DNA of 64,000 nucleotides from CAWICD01 sp052267165. Its GTDB lineage: Bacteria; Vulcanimicrobiota; Vulcanimicrobiia; Vulcanimicrobiales; Vulcanimicrobiaceae. The notes beneath the pieces are model-generated. The model did not search any database, had not been told where the DNA came from, and saw only the letters and a program-made list of their open reading frames with translations. The DNA lies in the NCBI GenBank assembly GCA_052267165.1, contig JBKQHO010000020.1:27294-91293 (forward strand). The letters run 5' to 3'. Shown in pieces: positions 43,600-51,470 of the stretch. The translations under genes were made by a program, and so were the position numbers. Every line of letters begins with the position of its first letter. The first letter of the stretch is position 1.

Positions 43600-44633
43600 C
43601 GTTGGATGACCTCCATGACGTGGCTGTCAGGATCGCGCAGCAGGAATCCCTTGGTAAAGTCGAGGGTCGTGGCAGGCACGTCGACCGCGCGCGGTGAGAC
43701 CAGAGCATCGCCGGAAGCCAGAGCCGCAGCGTAGGCGGCGGAAGCATCGGGTTCGACCAGCTGTGTTTGCCAGTGCGCGATGTCGGTTGCACGCTCGTCG
43801 CCCGGAATCGGCCGTCCGGAACGCGGCGTGAGGTACTCGAGCAATTCGATCCCCGGGCCAGTCGCCGCCCGCAGGGTCGTGATGTGCAAGCGCGCCCCGA
43901 AAACGTTGTTGAGATGCTCTTGCTCGGTACCGAAGTTGTCGCTTACGCCGGCGACGGTGAAACCGAGTTGGTCGACGTAGAATCTGAGGCTTGCATTCGT
44001 GTCGGCGACGACGATCGCCGAATGATCGATGCCCAAGAAGAGCGGCGCTCCGGCGCCGGCTCTCCACGCCGTGGAGCCCTTGTCGGGCGGAAAGTGCAAG
44101 ATCTCCAACGCGTGCCCGTCAGGATCTTTGAAGTAAAACGCGGAGATGCCGGCCGCCGCCGGGATGCTCGGCGGGAGCGTTTGCGGCTCGGGCGAAGCGT
44201 ACGTCACGTGCGCGGCGCGGAGGTGCGCGTACGCTTTGCCCATGTCGCTGACCACGATCGCGATGTGCTGGAACCAGCGGTCGTTGCTGGTCGAATCGTT
44301 TGGGATCGGACGCTCCGGCGGCGTGAGGTAGGAGGTCAGTGCGATCGTCTGTTGCCCGAGCTGCAGCCGGACGATGCGCGCTCGCGCTCCGAAGACGCCC
44401 TCGAGCTCTTCGAAGTCGGTCCCCGCGATCTCTTGGTCGGAAAGCTTGCGAAACGTCAGGACGTTCACGTAGAAGGCGACCGCACGGTCCATGTCGCTGA
44501 CCGTCATCCCGAAGTCGCCGACGCCTGCGACCGGGAACGCAACGACGGATGCCGGGGCCGCCGCCGGTGCGACGCCGAGAAGAAGCCCGAGCACCAACGC
44601 GAAATCGCGCAGCCGATTGAGAGTCACCTTCAC
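43596..44633 (-). CDS. Exported protein with two VOC (glyoxalase-like) domains
   Basis: The protein is 345 residues with a signal peptide (residues ~10-30, FALVLGLLLGVAPAAAPA), then two tandem VOC modules: residues ~36-175 (GDFGMTVSDMDRAVAFYVNV; WFQHIAIVVSDMGKAYAHLR; FYFKDPDGHALEILHF) and ~205-345 (GIDHSAIVVADTNASLRFYV; FLLRDPDSHVMEVIQ). The His and Glu positions that bind metal in this superfamily are present in both. Periplasmic VOC proteins of this kind are uncharacterised. It shares a four-base overlap with the phosphatase-like gene downstream. Confidence 0.85.
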   Translation of the reverse strand: MKVTLNRLRDFALVLGLLLGVAPAAAPASVVAFPVAGVGDFGMTVSDMDRAVAFYVNVLTFRKLSDQEIAGTDFEELEGVFGARARIVRLQLGQQTIALTSYLTPPERPIPNDSTSNDRWFQHIAIVVSDMGKAYAHLRAAHVTYASPEPQTLPPSIPAAAGISAFYFKDPDGHALEILHFPPDKGSTAWRAGAGAPLFLGIDHSAIVVADTNASLRFYVDQLGFTVAGVSDNFGTEQEHLNNVFGARLHITTLRAATGPGIELLEYLTPRSGRPIPGDERATDIAHWQTQLVEPDASAAYAAALASGDALVSPRAVDVPATTLDFTKGFLLRDPDSHVMEVIQR

Positions 44634-44734
44634 CGCAAGAGCATAGCAGCCGGAGCGGATTCGCCAGTGTAACGGCCCTTACGCGAGGGAGCGGCGCCGC
44701 AGTGTACACTTCATTCGTATCGAGGGAGGCGCCC

Positions 44735-45592
44735 ATGCTGGAATTTGCTTTCCCAGCCGGAGAGCTGCCGAAGGCCGCGCCGGCGGGCGTCGTGCGGCCT
44801 TCTTGGCACGCGCGCCGAACCGCTTACGCGATCGAAGCCGCAAGCCTGGGAATCTTCATGTTCGTGGCGGGGAGCGTCGCCGTCACGCTAGCGCCCGGCC
44901 ACGTCTCCCCGGCGTTCGCTTCCCATCCGCTGCTGCGCCGCTTCACCTTCGGTGTCGCGATGGGTCTCACGGTCATCGCCATCGTCTACTCGCCCTGGGG
45001 ACGCCGCTCGGGCGCGCATCTCAACCCCGCGCTCACGTTAACGTATGCTTTCTTAGGGAAGATCGCTCCCGGCGACGCCGCGTTCTACGTGCTGGCGCAA
45101 TTCGCCGGCGGCGCGCTCGGCTTGGCGCTGGCCGCGGTGCTCGGCGGGATGACCTTCGCCCAGCCGTCAGTTCACTACATCGTGACCAAGCCGGGACCCG
45201 CAGGCGCCGTGGGAGCGTTCGCGGGGGAGCTTGCGATCGCGTTCGCGCTCATGAGCGTCGTGCTGGTCGTCTCCAACTCGGCGCGCTTTGCAAAGCTCAC
45301 CGGGATCTGCGCCGGCCTGTTGGTTACGCTCTTCATCACGTTCGAGGCTCCGCTCTCAGGGATGAGCATGAATCCCGCGCGCACCTTCGCCTCGGCACTC
45401 GCCGCGCACGACTGGACCGCGATTTGGGTCTACTTCACGGCTCCGCCGCTCGGCATGGGTCTCGCCGCCCTCGTCTACGTCAAGTCGCGCGGCGTCCGGG
45501 CGGTACGCTGCGCGAAGCTGTATCACACGAACGACGTGCCCTGCATCTTTCGCTGCGGCTACCGCGAGGTAGAGGAGAAGACTCATGCCTGA
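44735..45592 (+). CDS. Aquaporin (MIP family) with a Cys-containing tail
   Basis: The protein has 285 residues from the ATG at 44735 (GGGAGG seven bases before; an earlier ATG at 44702 lacks a site). Both pore motifs are intact: AHLNPALTLTYAFLG and SMNPARTFASALAA, with the selectivity Arg following the second NPA. Six spans are visible. The C-terminal ~35 residues carry three cysteines (VRCAKLYHTNDVPCIFRCGY), unusual for aquaporins. It overlaps the GMC oxidoreductase gene by 8 bases. Water, glycerol or another small polar solute may be carried. Confidence 0.92.
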   Translation: MLEFAFPAGELPKAAPAGVVRPSWHARRTAYAIEAASLGIFMFVAGSVAVTLAPGHVSPAFASHPLLRRFTFGVAMGLTVIAIVYSPWGRRSGAHLNPALTLTYAFLGKIAPGDAAFYVLAQFAGGALGLALAAVLGGMTFAQPSVHYIVTKPGPAGAVGAFAGELAIAFALMSVVLVVSNSARFAKLTGICAGLLVTLFITFEAPLSGMSMNPARTFASALAAHDWTAIWVYFTAPPLGMGLAALVYVKSRGVRAVRCAKLYHTNDVPCIFRCGYREVEEKTHA

Positions 45593-47159
45593 CCATTACG
45601 ACGCGATCGTCATCGGCAGCGGGGCCGGCGGTGGAACGCTCGCGCACAAGCTGGCGCCCTCGGGCAAGAAGGTGTTGATCCTCGAACGTGGTCCGTTTCT
45701 GCCGCGCGAAAAGGAGAATTGGGACACCGTCGCCGTCGTGCAGCACGAGCGTTACCACACGACCGACGTGTGGTACGACAAGACCGGGAAGGCGCTTCAC
45801 CCGGGCACCGGATATTGGGTGGGCGGAAACACGAAGGTCTACGGTGCGGCGCTCTTTCGCCTGCGCGAGCGCGACTTCGCGGAAGTTCAACACAAGCACG
45901 GCAGATCGCCGGCCTGGCCCGTCGGCTACGACGAGTTCGAGCCATACTACGCCGAGGCCGAGCGCTTGTACGAAGTGCACGGTCAGCGCGGCAGCGATCC
46001 CACCGAACCGCCGGCCAGCGAACCCTTCCCGCTCACGGCGATTCCGCACGAGCCGCGGATCGCCGAGATCGATGCCGGATTGCGCGCCAAAGGTTACCGG
46101 CCTTTCCCAATCCCGCTCGGCGTCCGGCTGCGCGACGACCGGCTCGCGAGCCCGTGCATTCGCTGCAACACCTGCGACGGGTTCCCTTGCCTGGTCGACG
46201 CCAAGAACGATGCCGACACGACGTGCGTGCGGCCCGCGCTCGCCCATCCCAACGTGACGCTCCTGACCGAAGCGACCGTCGTCCGGCTGCTCACCGACGA
46301 CGCGGGGACGAGGGTGAGCGGCGTCGTCGCCGAGATCGGTGGAACGCAGGAGGTGTTTAGCGGCGACCTCGTCGTGGTAGCCGCTGGCGCGATCAACTCC
46401 GCCGTGCTGCTGCTGCGCTCCAACAACGCCGCACATCGGAACGGGCTCGGCAACGCGAACGATCTCGTGGGCCGCTACTTCATGAAGCACAACAACGGCG
46501 CGATGGCGGCGGTCGGCAGGAAACCGAACCCAACGATCTTCCAGAAGACTCTCGCGCTGACCGACTTCTACTGGGGCGACGACTCGTTTCGCTATCCGAT
46601 GGGCAGCGTACAGCTCTTGGGGAAGCTCAACAAGGACATGCTGCACGGCGACGCGCCCCCGCTAACGCCCGCTCGGGCGCTCGACGAGCTGGCAAAACAC
46701 TCGGTCGATTGGTTCCTGACGACCGAAGACCTACCCGACCTCGCTAACCGGGTTCGGCTCGACGGCGAGCGCATCGTGCTGGACTACACCGAAAACAATC
46801 TCGAAGCGTACCGCGAGCTGAATGCACGCTTCGTGAACGCTCTCAAGCAGATCGACTGCGCGAACCAAGTCATTCCGTGCTCGGTCTATCTGCGCAAGCA
46901 GATTCCGCTCCAAGGCGTCGCGCATCAAGTCGGAACCTGCCGTTTCGGAGACGACCCGCGCGACTCCGTGCTCGATCGCGACTGCCGCGTGCATGCCGTC
47001 GACAACCTCTACGTCGTCGACGGCAGCTTCTTCCCGTCGAGCGGAGCCGTCAACCCGTCACTCACCATTATCGCGAACGCGCTGCGCGTCGGCGATCATC
47101 TGCTCGAGCGGCTCGGCGCCGGCTCCGAGGGGAGCGCAACCGCGGCGACCTTCACATGA
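45585..47159 (+). CDS. GMC-family FAD oxidoreductase with a four-Cys cluster
   Basis: The 524-residue protein has the FAD-binding VIGSGAGGGTLAHKL at the N-terminus, GTGYWVGGNTKVYGAALFRL near residue 75, the catalytic His in HQVGTCRFGDDPRDS near residue 450, and the C-terminal SSGAVNPSLTIIANAL. Around residue 190 is PCIRCNTCDGFPCLVDAK, four closely spaced cysteines suggesting an Fe-S or metal site as in some FAD-glucose dehydrogenases, which would pass electrons to a membrane acceptor. AGGAG precedes the ATG. It is translationally coupled to the aquaporin. Confidence 0.9.
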   Translation: MPDHYDAIVIGSGAGGGTLAHKLAPSGKKVLILERGPFLPREKENWDTVAVVQHERYHTTDVWYDKTGKALHPGTGYWVGGNTKVYGAALFRLRERDFAEVQHKHGRSPAWPVGYDEFEPYYAEAERLYEVHGQRGSDPTEPPASEPFPLTAIPHEPRIAEIDAGLRAKGYRPFPIPLGVRLRDDRLASPCIRCNTCDGFPCLVDAKNDADTTCVRPALAHPNVTLLTEATVVRLLTDDAGTRVSGVVAEIGGTQEVFSGDLVVVAAGAINSAVLLLRSNNAAHRNGLGNANDLVGRYFMKHNNGAMAAVGRKPNPTIFQKTLALTDFYWGDDSFRYPMGSVQLLGKLNKDMLHGDAPPLTPARALDELAKHSVDWFLTTEDLPDLANRVRLDGERIVLDYTENNLEAYRELNARFVNALKQIDCANQVIPCSVYLRKQIPLQGVAHQVGTCRFGDDPRDSVLDRDCRVHAVDNLYVVDGSFFPSSGAVNPSLTIIANALRVGDHLLERLGAGSEGSATAATFT

Positions 47160-47187
47160 GCTCGCCGGGACCCGGCGCGCGTCTCGT

Positions 47188-47949
47188 TCATTCCCCCGCG
47201 TGCCACTTGCAGCGAAAGATCGTCCCTCCGGTGCCCGCCGCGATTCGGCTCGCGGTGGAGAGCGTCGTGCCGGCGTGGACCATGGAAATGCGGATGACGT
47301 CCGGGAAGGCGGAAATCCCTTGGGGCGGCCCCGTCCCGGCTGCCTTGGCGTCTCGGAACGTTATCGTTCCGTAGTCCGCCAGCGGGTACTTCCCGCTCCC
47401 GGGACGTTCGACGATCCACTCTGCCATGCTGCGTTGGCAGACCGTGGTGCATGTCTTGAGCACGACGAAGTGACGGCCGCTGGTCACGTCGCGCACCTCG
47501 AGCCTGTAGCCGGCCCCGGTATAGCGTACCGATGCATCGATGCTGTCTCCGGGCGCTACAGCGAAGTTTTCGCTCCCGCGGTTGCCGGTGCTCGCGACCA
47601 TCTCCCACCAGGCTTTGTAGACGACGGCCCCACCGGAGACGCTGCACTCCGCGATCGTCCCGACTTGCTCGACCGTGCCGTCTCCGAAGCCGTCGAAGCC
47701 GACCCAGAAGGAAGCGCGCGCGCCGGCGACCGGACAGGTCGCGGTGGGTTGAATCCACCTTGCGGTGACTGACCGGAAGGTCGCGCCCTTGACGACATAG
47801 CCCGACCACGTGTTGGCGCTTCGCAGCGTCGTAGCTGACGCGACGCCGCTCAGAAACAGCACCGACGAGGTGAGATAAACGAGAGCGCGCAGCACGTGTA
47901 CCTGCCTGACCTCCCTGACGGGACGCGTCGTCAAACTGTCTTGGGTCAT
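47188..47949 (-). CDS. Peptidase G1 (eqolisin)-like secreted protein
   Basis: The protein has 253 residues with a signal peptide (LRALVYLTSSVLFLSGVASA). The mature part follows the glutamic-peptidase fold: TWSGYVV, the candidate catalytic Gln in ARWIQPTATCP, FWVGFDGFGDGTVEQVGT, VVYKAWWEMV, and the catalytic Glu in MAEWIVERPGSG. Members are acid-acting endopeptidases. Four cysteines in the mature part probably form disulphides. It converges on the GMC gene with 28 bases between. Confidence 0.88.
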   Translation of the reverse strand: MTQDSLTTRPVREVRQVHVLRALVYLTSSVLFLSGVASATTLRSANTWSGYVVKGATFRSVTARWIQPTATCPVAGARASFWVGFDGFGDGTVEQVGTIAECSVSGGAVVYKAWWEMVASTGNRGSENFAVAPGDSIDASVRYTGAGYRLEVRDVTSGRHFVVLKTCTTVCQRSMAEWIVERPGSGKYPLADYGTITFRDAKAAGTGPPQGISAFPDVIRISMVHAGTTLSTASRIAAGTGGTIFRCKWHAGE

Positions 47950-48136
47950 TTGCTACGTCGCTCGCTCGTTCCCATCCCGGCAACGGCGCGAAACGGCCCT
48001 TGCTTCGCTCCTTGACGATTGCGCGCCCGAGAGGCTCCACGACCCTTTCGCCGCGCACGCGTACCGGAACTCACCGCGACGCGGTTCTAATCTCCTTTTC
48101 CTTTCAAGGCCGGCCGGTCGACCCCATAATGGCGAC

Positions 48137-48550
48137 ATGAGATTCATCAAACGAGTCCCTCAACTCGCCGCCGCGGCGCTGTTCGCCCTCGGCGCCTCGA
48201 CGTCCATCCTGGCAACGGAAGCCACACACGCCGGCCAGCCGTCCGCGGGTCTTCTCGCACCGGCTCCCCAGGCTGCGAGCGCAGCCGTCACCGTCGGAGT
48301 CGGGATCGGCGTCGGCGCGCCGCACCGCTACTGGCGCTACGCTTACCGCGGCGGCACGTGGGCCCGTGTCGGCTGGGGCTACGCATACGCGCCGGGCTAC
48401 GTCGGCGGCTATTACGTCGGCTACGCGTCGCCGCCGTATTACGGACCGCGATACTATCGGCCCTACGCGTACTATCACTCCGGTTACTACGGTCATCCGT
48501 ACTACGCTCGGGCATACTACGGGCGGCCGTACTGGGGCTGGCGTCGATGA
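48137..48550 (+). CDS. Small secreted Tyr/Gly-rich protein
   Basis: The protein has 137 residues, with a signal peptide (VPQLAAAALFALGASTSILA) and a short linker. The last ~75 residues are dominated by Tyr, Gly, Pro, Trp and Arg (YVGGYYVGYASPPYYGPRYY, YGRPYWGWRR). Such sequences are typical of structural or adhesive surface proteins of soil bacteria; no enzymatic motif is present. Start at ATG 48137. Confidence 0.75.
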   Translation: MRFIKRVPQLAAAALFALGASTSILATEATHAGQPSAGLLAPAPQAASAAVTVGVGIGVGAPHRYWRYAYRGGTWARVGWGYAYAPGYVGGYYVGYASPPYYGPRYYRPYAYYHSGYYGHPYYARAYYGRPYWGWRR

Positions 48551-48606
48551 TGCCTGACGGGCTCTCGCGAGCTCTCGCACCGACCGGCCGCGGGAAGTAG
48601 TCATCC

Positions 48607-48921
48607 ATGCCGTTCATGTACTGCGATCCGCCCGCGCCGATCGCCCACGTTCGACCGGCGACGGGCCCTGCTCACGCGCAAAGCGGCTTGATCACGCTCG
48701 CTAGCGGCGCGACCTTCGAAATCTCCACGCCGCACGGCGGGGCCTCGCCCCAAGGCGATCCGTTCCTCGTGAAGATGCGGAAAAACGACCGCATACAGAT
48801 CTGTTACGCGCCGCCGCAGACGTGGGCCGACGAAGGTCCCGACGCACGGATGGCCATCATCGGCGACGTCGAGAGCCGGGCTTACATGTACGGCGTTGCC
48901 ACGCCGGGCCAAGCAAGGTAG
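48607..48921 (+). CDS. Hypothetical protein, 104 residues
   Basis: From an ATG at 48607 (GGGAAG 11 bases before) the frame encodes a small soluble protein with no recognised domain (GLITLASGATFEISTPHGGA, KMRKNDRIQICYAPPQTWAD, ARMAIIGDVESRAYMYGVAT). The codon pattern looks coding and the C-terminal half reads like a globular beta-rich domain. It lies between the Tyr/Gly-rich protein and a CPBP fragment. Moderately likely to be real. Confidence 0.5.
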   Translation: MPFMYCDPPAPIAHVRPATGPAHAQSGLITLASGATFEISTPHGGASPQGDPFLVKMRKNDRIQICYAPPQTWADEGPDARMAIIGDVESRAYMYGVATPGQAR

Positions 48922-49007
48922 TTTCCGCGCCGGACCCGGCACGCTGACCGCGCTCATTCGGAAGCAGGTCGCCAAGCGCGCCGGCTGCGAATGGGTCGCT
49001 CGGCACC

Positions 49008-49253
49008 GTGGCCTTACGAGTGTTGATCGTCTGGCTTTACAACAACACCGGTAGGAGCGTGTTCGCCGCGACATTGTGTCACGCGAGCGCAAATCTCAGT
49101 TGGCAGCTCTTTCCGGTGCACGGTTCCTCGTGGGATCCACGTATCAACGGCTTGCTGGTAGCGGGCGTGGCCGCGATCGTCATCCTCGTCTGGGGACCGA
49201 AGACGTTGACTGGGCGCAATGTGAGCCGAGCCAATCGTCGGGAGGCGCCGTAG
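49008..49253 (+). pseudogene. C-terminal fragment of a CPBP-family intramembrane protease
   Basis: About 65 residues match the end of CPBP (CAAX-like) metalloproteases: ALRVLIVWLYNNTGRSVFAA, then LCHASANLSWQLFP containing the final His/Asn metal motif, and a last hydrophobic helix VAGVAAIVILVWGP. The EExxxR and FxxxH motifs that complete the active site are missing upstream, where the hypothetical gene ends at 48921. It is a truncated, inactive remnant. Confidence 0.6.
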
Positions 49254-49268
49254 TAAGGCGGGGCCGAA

Positions 49269-50075
49269 TCAGCGAAGCGATGCCGGCCTGGCGGATTGCC
49301 CTTCGAGAAAGGCCCGAAGCGCCGCGTTGAAAGGCTGCGGCCTTTCCACGGGCACGGCATGCCTCGAATCCGGGATCACCACGAGCTTCGAGCCGGGAAT
49401 GAGGCTGACGTAGGCTTCTTTGACGGCGACCGGCGTGTAGTCGTGATCTGCCGCGATCACGAGCGTCGGACAAGCGATGTTTCCAATCTGCGGGAGGACG
49501 CTCCAGCCCAGGAAGGCGCGAATCGCGGCGAGATAGCTAGCGCGGTCGTTGCGGGCGAACCGCTCGACGAACGTAGCGCGAACGCCGCCAAGCTCGGGCT
49601 CCGGAAAGAGCTTCTTCGCAAGCGCTTTGCCGACGCGTGGCAGTCCGAGCAGCCTGACCATCGCGAATCGGCTCGCCACCATGAGTCGCTGCTTGAGCGT
49701 CCGGACGGTGGCGTCAGGAGCGCTGTTAACGATCACCAGCGACCTGACGAGCGCAGGGAAAGTGAGCGCCATTTGAAAGGCGATCCCGCCGCCGAGAGAG
49801 ACTCCGACGACGTGCGCTGATTCAATTCCCAACGCGCGAAGCAAGCCGGCGGCGTCGGAAGCGAACATCGTCATCGTGTACGGCCCACGAGGCTTGGCAG
49901 ATCGTCCGTGGCCGCGAAGATCGAAGGTGACGACCTGGTAATCTTTGGAGAACTCCGCTACCTGGAATTCCCAATCTTGCGCGCACGAGCCCAGGCCGTG
50001 CACGAACAAAATCGGCTCGCCTTGGCCGCGGACGTCGTAGGCGAGGGTCGTGCCGTCGATCTCCAGCGTAGGCAT
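49269..50075 (-). CDS. Alpha/beta hydrolase fold-1 protein
   Basis: The 268-residue protein starts at the ATG at 50075. Features: TLAYDVRGQGEPILFVHGLG (oxyanion), VVTFDLRGHGRSAKP, nucleophile VGVSLGGGIAFQMAL near residue 93, acid in VIAADHDYTP and His in PDSRHAVPVERP. It belongs to the 3-oxoadipate enol-lactonase/esterase group, but no aromatic pathway genes are nearby. It overlaps the SGNH gene stop by one base (TAATG) and is the last gene of a four-gene operon. Confidence 0.9.
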   Translation of the reverse strand: MPTLEIDGTTLAYDVRGQGEPILFVHGLGSCAQDWEFQVAEFSKDYQVVTFDLRGHGRSAKPRGPYTMTMFASDAAGLLRALGIESAHVVGVSLGGGIAFQMALTFPALVRSLVIVNSAPDATVRTLKQRLMVASRFAMVRLLGLPRVGKALAKKLFPEPELGGVRATFVERFARNDRASYLAAIRAFLGWSVLPQIGNIACPTLVIAADHDYTPVAVKEAYVSLIPGSKLVVIPDSRHAVPVERPQPFNAALRAFLEGQSARPASLR

Positions 50076-50812
50076 TACGCCTGATTCTTGGCCTCCGGCG
50101 AGCGTCCCCGTCGGCGTGCGTCCAACGCGCGGTTGACGACCGGGGTGAGCGCCGAGGCGATGAGCCGGTCTCCCTCGTCGGACGGGTGGAAGCGGTCCGC
50201 GGATAAGAATCTGGCCGGATCGCGCCGTCCGTGCGTGAGCGCGAAGAGGTCGACGAACTGCGCGCCCGCAGCACGCGCCGCAACGCGCGCGGCGTCGTTG
50301 TCGGTCGAGGCCAGCGCGCGAACCTCGCGTGCGTGATCCGCGAACAGCGGGCTCAGCGAAACGTCCGGCACGCCGAGCACGACGAGCGCGGTGTGCGGGA
50401 CGGTGCGCCGCACGTCGCGCAGCAGTCGGTCGTAGCTTGCGGCGAAGGTTGCGGCGGGAGTTCCGCGGACGACGTCGTTGCTGCCGACGCAAACGATCGC
50501 GCAATCGACGTGGCGCTCCCGCAGGCGCGCGACTTGCAGGCGCGTGACGTCGCGCGTCACGCTGCCGCCGATCGCGTAGTTCGAGATCTCGCTTCCCGGG
50601 CGTCCCGCCTCGATCGCCAAATACGTGACGAACGCGAAGCCGCGCGAGCTGTCGGACGCGCCCGTGCCGAGCGCCAGGCTATCGCCGAGCACCGCGAGCT
50701 CGACCGGCCCGCCCGGGCGCGCAGTCGTGCGCGGACGGCTTTCCGGGTGAGACGCGCATGCGCTCGCGGAAAGCAGGGCCAGGAACGTGCGTCTACGCAA
50801 CGATGCGTCCAT
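50075..50812 (-). CDS. SGNH/GDSL lipoprotein esterase (TesA-like)
   Basis: The 245-residue protein has a lipoprotein-type start (LALLSASACASHPES, Cys near residue 20). SGNH blocks: ELAVLGDSLALGTGASDSS (nucleophile Ser), NYAIGGSVTRDV, VCVGSNDVVRG, and the Asp/His pair in SADRFHPSDEGDRLIA. Similar to TesA-type arylesterase/thioesterase I. It overlaps the ABC ATPase gene by 20 bases. In enterobacteria tesA adjoins the ybbA-ybbP ABC genes, so this arrangement is an informative parallel. Confidence 0.9.
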   Translation of the reverse strand: MDASLRRRTFLALLSASACASHPESRPRTTARPGGPVELAVLGDSLALGTGASDSSRGFAFVTYLAIEAGRPGSEISNYAIGGSVTRDVTRLQVARLRERHVDCAIVCVGSNDVVRGTPAATFAASYDRLLRDVRRTVPHTALVVLGVPDVSLSPLFADHAREVRALASTDNDAARVAARAAGAQFVDLFALTHGRRDPARFLSADRFHPSDEGDRLIASALTPVVNRALDARRRGRSPEAKNQA

Positions 50813-51470
50813 CGGCCAGGCGAATGACGCGCTGCGCCCGCGACCAGACCGCTTCGCTGTGCGTTACGACGACCAGCGTCTGCCCGCGCTCGCGGTGGAT
50901 TCGGTCGAACAGGTCGAGGATCGTCGCGCCGGTGCGCGCGTCGAGTTCGCCCGTCGGCTCGTCCGCGAGCACGAGCGCGGGGGCGTTGACGAGCGCGCGC
51001 GCGATTGCGACCCGCTGCTGCTGGCCGCCGGAGAGCTGTTGCGGACGGTGGTGCTGCCGTTCGCCCAAACCAAGCTCGGCGAGCAGTCGTTGCCCGCGCT
51101 CGCGAGCGGTAGCGGTCGTGACGCCGGCATAGCGCGCCGGCAGCAAGACGTTGTCGAGCGCATCGAGCGACGAGATCAGGTTGAAGCCCTGAAAGACGAA
51201 ACCAATGCGCTCGGCGCGCAGCCGTTTGAGCACGGGTCGCGGCGCGCGAGCGACGTCGACGCCGTCGACGACGGCCGAACCTGAGGTCGGACGGTCCAGC
51301 CCGCCCAAGACGTGCATGAGCGTCGTCTTGCCGCTGCCGCTCTTGCCGACGATCGCGACGTAGCTGCCGCGTTCGATCGTGAAGCTGATCGCGTCGAGGG
51401 CGCGAACCTCGGTCGGTGAACCGGGCGCGTGCACCTTCACCAAGTCGCGCACCTCGACGACTTCGCTCAT
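50793..51470 (-). CDS. ABC transporter ATP-binding protein, LolD/MacB/YbbA type
   Basis: The 225-residue ATPase has Walker A GKSGSGKTTLMHV, Q-loop FQGFNLIS, signature LSGGQQQRVAIARAL, Walker B LVLADEPTGELDA and switch VVTHSE. It groups with the type VII (mechanotransmission) exporters. Its partner permease is directly upstream with a four-base overlap (ATGA). Confidence 0.93.
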   Translation of the reverse strand: MSEVVEVRDLVKVHAPGSPTEVRALDAISFTIERGSYVAIVGKSGSGKTTLMHVLGGLDRPTSGSAVVDGVDVARAPRPVLKRLRAERIGFVFQGFNLISSLDALDNVLLPARYAGVTTATARERGQRLLAELGLGERQHHRPQQLSGGQQQRVAIARALVNAPALVLADEPTGELDARTGATILDLFDRIHRERGQTLVVVTHSEAVWSRAQRVIRLADGRIVA

